A stretch of 64,000 nucleotides of DNA from assembly GCA_020025515.1 (NCBI GenBank), contig JAHHRZ010000005.1:56424-120423 (forward strand). The letters are read 5' to 3'. A program made the translations under genes and the position numbers. Below, piece by piece: positions 58,183 to 64,000 of the stretch. The DNA comes from Oscillospiraceae bacterium. Lineage in GTDB: Bacteria > Bacillota > Clostridia > Oscillospirales > Oscillospiraceae. Positions within the stretch are counted from its first letter, which is position 1. Each line of letters starts with the position of its first letter. The notes beneath the pieces were generated by a model, which saw only the letters and a list, made by a program, of their open reading frames with translations, was not told the DNA's origin and ran no database searches.

Positions 58183-61100
58183 ATGATGGAAAAGAATTTG
58201 TTGAACCGCTTGCTTTCCCTGATGCTGGTTGCAGCAGTCCTGTTTGGATTTGCGATTCCAGTGCGTGCAGCTGAGGAATCGACTGCCGTACGCTTCCAGC
58301 AGGTGGATAACAGTGCAGTGACGGCAACACTCCCCGGTCACGAACCTGTGAGTTCACCAGAACAAGACACATATGCCCCTACAGATGTGGTCCGTGTGTC
58401 GATTGTGTTAGAGAAAGAATCTACCGTGGCAGCAGGATTTGCAATGGTTGACGTTGCACAAAATGCCTCTGCTATGGCCTACCGTCAGGAGTTGCAGACG
58501 CAACAGCAGAAGATCACCGCCGCGATTGAGAAACGGCTGGATCAGAAGCTGGATGTGGTTTGGAACCTGACGCTGGCAGCGAATCTGATTTCTGCTGATG
58601 TGGAGTATGGTCAGATCGAAGCCATTGAAAAAGTTCCCGGCGTTGAGAAGGTCCTGATTGAGACCAGATACCAGCCTGCCGTTGTGGATCGGGAAGAAAC
58701 AAATGATCCGAACATGGCTACCTCTTCCAAACAGATCGGCTCCGGTATGGCCTGGGCCTCTGGCTACACCGGCGCAGGTACTCGGATTGCAGTGATCGAT
58801 ACTGGTATCGATACGGATCATCAGTCTTTTTCCAATGAAGGCTATCAATACTCCCTGGCCTATCATGCAGGAGAAAGCGGACTTACATTGGAAGAGTATG
58901 TGGAAAAGCTGAATCTTCTGGATGTGGAAAAAGTTGCTTCTGTGGCCGATCAGCTGAATGTGGAAATTGACCCCGCCAAGTCTTTCCTGAGTGAAAAGCT
59001 TCCTTTTGCTTACAATTATGTAGATAAAAGTTACTATGTCACCCATAAGGAAGATAAGCAGTCGGAGCATGGCTCCCATGTCAGCGGCATTGCTGCTGCC
59101 AATGCCTATATCCCCAAGGGGGATGGCACCTTCGCCAAGGCGTTGGATTCTGTGAGGGTCCAGGGTGTTGCTCCCGATGCTCAGATCATCACCATGAAGG
59201 TCTTTGGTAAAAGCGGCGGCGCCTATGATGCCGACTATATGGCGGCCATTGAAGACGCCATTGTTCTGGGCTGTGACTCCGTGAACCTGTCTCTGGGCTC
59301 CGGCAGCGCAGGCAGCTCCCGCAACGCAACCGCAGAATATCAGGCCATTATGGAAAACCTGACCAAGTCCGGTATCGTGGTCTGCATCTCCGCGGGCAAT
59401 AACGGCGGCTGGGTAGACAACGCAATGAACATGGGTCGGCTCTACGCCGATGATGTGAACATGCATACCGGCGGTTCTCCTGGTACATATACCAATTCCC
59501 TGACTGTCGCTTCTGTGGACAATGACGGTGCAACCGGCCTGTTCATTGGAGTGAAGGATGTGTTGGCTGTTTACAGCGAAAGTGATTACAGCAACCAACC
59601 CATGGCAACTCTGGCCGGAGAGCAGGAATATGTCCTCATCGATGGCTATGGCACGCCTGAGCAATGGGCAGCTGTTGGAGACGCCCTGAAGGGAAAGGTT
59701 GCCATGTGCTCCCGTGGTGAAATCGCATTTGCCCTGAAGGGGAATCATGCTGTTGACGCAGGTGCCATTGCAACCGTTGTTTACAATAATGCGCCCGGCG
59801 TCATTAACATGGATCTGACGGACTATAAAAAGACCGCTCCCTTTGTTTCCATTACACAATCTGCCGGAAAGGCGTTCCGTGACAACGGGGAAGCCGTCAA
59901 AGATGAGTCCGGCAAGGTTCTGTATTACACCGGCACTATGACAATCTCTGAGGGGGTTGGTTCTTCTCAGTTTGACAGCGAATTTTACACCATGAGCCCG
60001 TTCTCCTCCTGGGGCGTTCCCAGTTCCCTGGAGATGAAGCCTGAGATCACCGCTCCCGGCGGCTCCATTTACTCTGTGTTTGGCCAAACTCCTGATGGCG
60101 GCGGCTTTGACAAGTATGAGAGCATGTCCGGTACCTCCATGTCCGCACCTCAGGTTTCCGGTATGGCGGCTTTGGTGGCCCAGTACATTCGAGAAAATAA
60201 TCTTGCGGAAAAGACCGGCATGACACCTCGTCAGCTGGCGCAGAGTTTGCTGATGTCCACGGCTGTTCCCATGGTTGACGGAACCAGCGGCAGCTACTTC
60301 CCCGTTATTCAGCAGGGCGCCGGTCTTGGCAATGTAGGAGCTGCGGTCAATGCAGACAGCTACATTACCATGGACGAGAATGCAACCAAATCGTTTGCAG
60401 ACGGTAAGGTAAAGGTGGAGTTGGGCGATGATCCCCAGCGTACCGGCGTTTACAACTTCTCCTTCCATATCAACAATCTCACAAACGATGATAAGGCGTT
60501 TGCTCTGTCCGCCGATTTCTTTACTCAGAAATTGTTCGAGGACTACGCAAACAATAAACAGAACGAAAATCAGAAGACATTCTATATGGACACCACCACC
60601 GTTTCTGTACCTGTCAATGTGACTTGGGAGGTAGACGGCAAGGTCTTGGAACCCAGTGATCTGGTTCGCGGTCTGGACTTTGATGGCAATGGCGCAGTCA
60701 ACGCCGCCGATGGTCAGGCACTTCTGGACCATGTGGTGGACAACACAAAGACCATCCAAAATCAGGATAAGGCGGATTTGGACAAGGACGGCGATGTAGA
60801 TACACAAGATGCATACCTGTTCTTCAAAAATCTTGGTACCGGCACCGTTATGGTTCCCGCGGATGGTTCCGTTAAGGTCCATGTGAAGGTGGAACTGACC
60901 GATGCATGGCAGGAATATCTGAAAACTGCCACCAATGGCGTGTATGTGGAAGGCTATGTCTTTGCTGAGAGCATGGCAAGCGCAGAAGGTGTGGAAGGCA
61001 CAGTCCACTCCATTCCTGTTTTGGGCTTCTACGGCAACTGGAGCGACCCTTCCATGTATGATGCAGGCATTCTGGCCAAGTACAGAACCGGCGAAGACTT

Positions 61101-64000
61101 CCGGATGCCTTACCTGGGCAGCATCGAGGCCAATACCTATCTGGTAACCTATGCCAATGACCCTGAAAATGTCTATGCTTTGGGTGGAAACCCCCTGATT
61201 CCGGATAAAAAATATATGCCCGAGCGTAACGCCATCAACTCTGTCAACGGCGATGCCGTGAGCAAGGTGCAGTTTGCCGCCATTCGCAATGCGGCGGCCT
61301 CCCGGTTTACCGCTAAGAATGTAACCACAGGAGAAGAGTTGGTAGAAGCGCTTCCCGGCGCAGTGGGCGCTGCCTATTTCCAGCCTGCATCCGGCCGCTG
61401 GAATAGCAATGGCTACGCTTTGAAAGCCAACTTTGTTCCTAAGGGTGCAGCAGAAGGGGATCAGCTTCTCGTGAATTTGGCTCTGGCACCTGAGTATTAC
61501 GAAGATGCCGAAGGGAACATCCGCTGGGATGCTCTGGGGAAGGGCGCCAACTTCAGCCTGCCTCTGGTTGTGGATAACACCGCACCTGTTCTGGAAAATG
61601 TATCCCTTAGCTTCACCGACAACACCCTGCACGTCACTGCTTCGGATAACCAGTACATTGCGGCTGTGGCTCTGTTCAACAAGAGCGGCACCAAGGCCCA
61701 TACGGCAGCTGGTTCGATTGCGGATATCAAGCCTGGGGAGTCGGCTGAATATGTTCTGGATCTGTCCAATGTAAACGGCAAGAAGTTTGCCTTGCAGGTT
61801 ATGGACTATGCCATGAACACCACCACCTACATGCTTGAAGTGGAGCTTGGTGAGCAACAGCCCCTTCCTGAGATGATTGCATTCACCATGCAGGGCAAAT
61901 ACTGGTTTGCGTTTGATAAGAATACAGCCTATGACGAAGATGCACCTCAAGGCCTCCCGTCCTACAGCCCCACCAAAGAGATGTTTACAGCAGCAACCAT
62001 TGCAGACCACATTGTTCTTGCTGCAACGGAAAATGGGGATCTGTATGCGATGCCCGAAGATGACCTGACGGAAGAGAACCTGATTGGTAATATTGGGATG
62101 CTTCTCAGCGATATGGCTTACAATAAGGCAGATGGCAATGTTTATGCTGTCAGCGACGGTAAGCTGTATACCATCGATAAGCTTACCGGTAAAACTGCCG
62201 AGGTAGGCACCATCGGTATTCTTACCAACACACTGGCATGTGATGCAGATGGTACCTTCTATTGCAACAAGTATGGTACTTCTGAGGTTTATAAGTTTAC
62301 CCTGAATACGATCGAAGCGCCTGAACTTTTGGGTACGGTTAATGGTGAGATTGCTTCCGAGTATATTCAGACTATGGAAATCAATCCCAACACCAATATG
62401 CTCTGCTGGAACTCTTACTATACCAAGATGGAGGAGTTCTTTGGCATGACCTTTGAGATTGGTTTCTCCTTCTATATTGAGATGGACACCAAGACAGGGG
62501 AAGCCACGGTCTACAATGACCTCTGGGAAGAAATCAGCAGTTTGATTATTCCGGAGCGTACTTCCGGCGGCGGTTGGGCTGATCCCACGGATCAGATTTC
62601 TGGAATTCAGCTGTCCCGGGATACCCTCAATGTTCTCAAAGGCACCACAAAGCAGCTGTCTGCTGTGGTTCAGCCCTGGACGGCGAAGGATCGCACAGTG
62701 ACTTGGACCTCTGCGGATGAAAACATTGCCACTGTAGACGACAGAGGCGTTGTGACCGGTATCGGGGTCGGTACAACCACTATAACTGCGGCCTCTACAC
62801 TGGATCCTACGGTGACTGCGCAGTGCAGCGTAACCGTTGAAACCCTGGATGTTACAGCGAAGGGCCTGCTCCAGGACAAGGAAGGCCATCCCATGTTCTT
62901 CACATGGAATATGGGGGAAGAAGATACCTGGACACCCGGTGCAGCTGTGGACACCAACATGGTCTCTGCAACATTTGATACTGACAAGAAGTTCTATTAC
63001 GTTCAGGAAGACTCTTCCGGGCTTCTGATGCACAAGGTTGGCGAGGATGGTGTCAGCGTGGCAACCTCCGAAACCAATGGTGCCGGGGTTCCCCTGTGGG
63101 ATATGGCCTACAGCTCCCACTTCTCTACAGAGGACACTGCTATGGTTTCCTCTATTTACGGATATTATTTCCTATCCCCCAAGGATCCCATGAATCTGGA
63201 TGGAAGAGCATTTGATCTTCAGGGCCGCTGTGAATATCTGACGGCTATTACCTCTTTGGGATATGAGGAATATCCTGATCAAGACACCGGTACACTGTTG
63301 GATACCGAGCATGTGGTACTGCTGGCCAAGGATGGGACGGTTTTCCACTTCTGGATTTACGAAGATGGCGATTCCATGAGTGCATGGCTGGGCAGCTATC
63401 CCAGCAATCTGAACCTGCCATTTGCAGGCTATAACAACCTGGATAAGATGTATTGCTCCCTGGTACCTGGCGATGAGGGAACTCTGTATCTGTCTTATTT
63501 CACCGGTGAATCCAATGAGCTGTACCGCCTGACCTTTGATGATGTCAAGAAGGAATACACGGCTGATTTGGTAGGTAGCTTCGGCGATGGCGTATGGCCT
63601 GTGATCCTCACAGAAGTTACCGATAATACGGAATCCGGAAACAATGTGGGTCCTGTAGCGAATGAGAAGATGGAATCTGTGGTAGTGACTGAGGCTGATA
63701 TGCAGGCTGCTGCTGAGGCCATGGAAAACAATACCGCAAATAAAATCTTTGAACTGACACAGGAAGCCAAGAATGCCAAATCTGAGATTCAATCCACTTC
63801 TCAGGTGGAAGAGAATGAGACGACCGTCACCGTTACGGTGACAGCCAAGGACGCGGCTGGTGCCGATGTTGCTTCTACCAATGCCTTGATGTGTGTAAGC
63901 TATGACACTTCCAAGCTGGAGCTGATGGATGCGGCGGTTTATGGTGATTACACCTCCAAGGTTCTGGCAGACGGCAAGGTCACCTTTGGCTATGTCTCTC
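58183..64000 (+). CDS. Secreted S8 (subtilisin-type) protease with dockerin-like, Big_2 and cohesin-like modules (3' end cut by window edge)
   Basis: At least 1,939 residues, running off the right edge. Signal peptide of about 30 residues ending in PVRA-A. An inhibitor-like prodomain (about 60-170) precedes the S8 domain with catalytic Asp206 (AVIDTGID), His296 (EHGSHVSGIAA) and Ser652 (SGTSMSAP). The His-Ser gap is long because a PA domain (about 470-570) is inserted, as in C5a-peptidase-like subtilases. At 832-884 two Ca-binding repeats DFDGNGAVNAADG and DLDKDGDVDTQDA form a dockerin-like module. Beta-rich and propeller-like regions follow, then a Big_2 Ig-like domain (about 1470-1553), and near the edge VSYDTSKLELMDAAV with DGKVTFGYVS, resembling the start of a cohesin domain. 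AAGGAGA lies 7 nt before the ATG. Probably surface-associated. Confidence 0.92.
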   Translation, partial: MMEKNLLNRLLSLMLVAAVLFGFAIPVRAAEESTAVRFQQVDNSAVTATLPGHEPVSSPEQDTYAPTDVVRVSIVLEKESTVAAGFAMVDVAQNASAMAYRQELQTQQQKITAAIEKRLDQKLDVVWNLTLAANLISADVEYGQIEAIEKVPGVEKVLIETRYQPAVVDREETNDPNMATSSKQIGSGMAWASGYTGAGTRIAVIDTGIDTDHQSFSNEGYQYSLAYHAGESGLTLEEYVEKLNLLDVEKVASVADQLNVEIDPAKSFLSEKLPFAYNYVDKSYYVTHKEDKQSEHGSHVSGIAAANAYIPKGDGTFAKALDSVRVQGVAPDAQIITMKVFGKSGGAYDADYMAAIEDAIVLGCDSVNLSLGSGSAGSSRNATAEYQAIMENLTKSGIVVCISAGNNGGWVDNAMNMGRLYADDVNMHTGGSPGTYTNSLTVASVDNDGATGLFIGVKDVLAVYSESDYSNQPMATLAGEQEYVLIDGYGTPEQWAAVGDALKGKVAMCSRGEIAFALKGNHAVDAGAIATVVYNNAPGVINMDLTDYKKTAPFVSITQSAGKAFRDNGEAVKDESGKVLYYTGTMTISEGVGSSQFDSEFYTMSPFSSWGVPSSLEMKPEITAPGGSIYSVFGQTPDGGGFDKYESMSGTSMSAPQVSGMAALVAQYIRENNLAEKTGMTPRQLAQSLLMSTAVPMVDGTSGSYFPVIQQGAGLGNVGAAVNADSYITMDENATKSFADGKVKVELGDDPQRTGVYNFSFHINNLTNDDKAFALSADFFTQKLFEDYANNKQNENQKTFYMDTTTVSVPVNVTWEVDGKVLEPSDLVRGLDFDGNGAVNAADGQALLDHVVDNTKTIQNQDKADLDKDGDVDTQDAYLFFKNLGTGTVMVPADGSVKVHVKVELTDAWQEYLKTATNGVYVEGYVFAESMASAEGVEGTVHSIPVLGFYGNWSDPSMYDAGILAKYRTGEDFRMPYLGSIEANTYLVTYANDPENVYALGGNPLIPDKKYMPERNAINSVNGDAVSKVQFAAIRNAAASRFTAKNVTTGEELVEALPGAVGAAYFQPASGRWNSNGYALKANFVPKGAAEGDQLLVNLALAPEYYEDAEGNIRWDALGKGANFSLPLVVDNTAPVLENVSLSFTDNTLHVTASDNQYIAAVALFNKSGTKAHTAAGSIADIKPGESAEYVLDLSNVNGKKFALQVMDYAMNTTTYMLEVELGEQQPLPEMIAFTMQGKYWFAFDKNTAYDEDAPQGLPSYSPTKEMFTAATIADHIVLAATENGDLYAMPEDDLTEENLIGNIGMLLSDMAYNKADGNVYAVSDGKLYTIDKLTGKTAEVGTIGILTNTLACDADGTFYCNKYGTSEVYKFTLNTIEAPELLGTVNGEIASEYIQTMEINPNTNMLCWNSYYTKMEEFFGMTFEIGFSFYIEMDTKTGEATVYNDLWEEISSLIIPERTSGGGWADPTDQISGIQLSRDTLNVLKGTTKQLSAVVQPWTAKDRTVTWTSADENIATVDDRGVVTGIGVGTTTITAASTLDPTVTAQCSVTVETLDVTAKGLLQDKEGHPMFFTWNMGEEDTWTPGAAVDTNMVSATFDTDKKFYYVQEDSSGLLMHKVGEDGVSVATSETNGAGVPLWDMAYSSHFSTEDTAMVSSIYGYYFLSPKDPMNLDGRAFDLQGRCEYLTAITSLGYEEYPDQDTGTLLDTEHVVLLAKDGTVFHFWIYEDGDSMSAWLGSYPSNLNLPFAGYNNLDKMYCSLVPGDEGTLYLSYFTGESNELYRLTFDDVKKEYTADLVGSFGDGVWPVILTEVTDNTESGNNVGPVANEKMESVVVTEADMQAAAEAMENNTANKIFELTQEAKNAKSEIQSTSQVEENETTVTVTVTAKDAAGADVASTNALMCVSYDTSKLELMDAAVYGDYTSKVLADGKVTFGYVS

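Noticed and set aside
58408..63120. A 1,570-codon minus-strand open frame opposite the subtilase gene
   Set aside because: The plus strand encodes an unmistakable S8 protease with triad and modules; the antisense frame has low-complexity, His/Cys/Ile-rich composition and no start signals.

Overview
The window looks like the chromosome of a strictly anaerobic, low-to-mid GC Firmicute, most likely a gut member of the Oscillospiraceae/Ruminococcaceae. This is an inference from gene content: a tryptophan T-box in front of trpS, an L21 leader with Prp-processed L27, a spoVB-like/hup/rqcP block, HemZ, paired GlgC/GlgD, Wood-Ljungdahl methyl-branch genes and a butyrate-kinase type fermentation operon. 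I see no insertion sequence, prophage, CRISPR array or rRNA operon. Both window edges cut genes: mgtE on the left and a giant secreted subtilase on the right.

Layout. 1-1.5 kb: mgtE (minus) behind a ~200-nt leader that encodes a 30-residue peptide and a stem that buries the mgtE ribosome-binding site. 1.6-6.5 kb: MATE exporter, aldose epimerase, mutY, DegV protein, small unknown. 6.6-15.2 kb: a carbonyl/methyl-branch island with metF, cooC, acsD, a single-gene acsC-acsE fusion, then acsV (corrinoid activator) flanked by two DUF3786-type paralogues; no CODH/ACS catalytic subunits are present here. 15.2-18 kb: an orphan BlaI-type repressor, two identical tRNA-Val(GAC) cassettes each with its own consensus promoter and terminator, and a second MATE exporter. 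18-23.9 kb: buk-ptb-iorA-iorB-aminotransferase, which reads as amino acid -> 2-oxo acid -> acyl-CoA -> acyl phosphate -> acid + ATP, with reduced ferredoxin as by-product.

24-34.4 kb: a nine-gene minus-strand run (recJ, rel, dtd, MBL hydrolase, hemZ, mtaD-like deaminase, spoVB-like flippase, hup, rqcP) with gaps under 50 nt and one clear promoter upstream of recJ. 34.5-36.2 kb: a GNAT-like protein and a FabG-like dehydrogenase. 36.5-44.6 kb: glycogen operon glgB-glgC-glgD-glgA plus a GH13 amylase and a 58-residue protein; the branching enzyme has lost two of its three catalytic carboxylates although the reading frame is intact. 44.7-53.9 kb: trpS with T-box, pth2/cca, an LtaS-like sulfatase, glycyl-tRNA synthetase, an M23 peptidase and a radical-SAM-like protein without the iron-sulfur cysteines. 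54-57.7 kb: rplU-prp-rpmA, obgE, AraC regulator. 58.2 kb to the end: a secreted S8 protease with an embedded dockerin-like module, an Ig-like (Big_2) domain and what looks like the start of a cohesin-like domain.

How the parts fit together (inference): the oxidative amino-acid operon makes reduced ferredoxin and ATP, and the methyl branch could use low-potential electrons to reduce one-carbon units. The glycogen genes store carbon and the secreted protease would supply amino acids. The strongest unusual observations are the AcsC-AcsE fusion, the pseudo-branching enzyme, the mgtE leader peptide/stem, the dockerin-bearing subtilase, and a 19-bp element shared by the glg and subtilase promoters.
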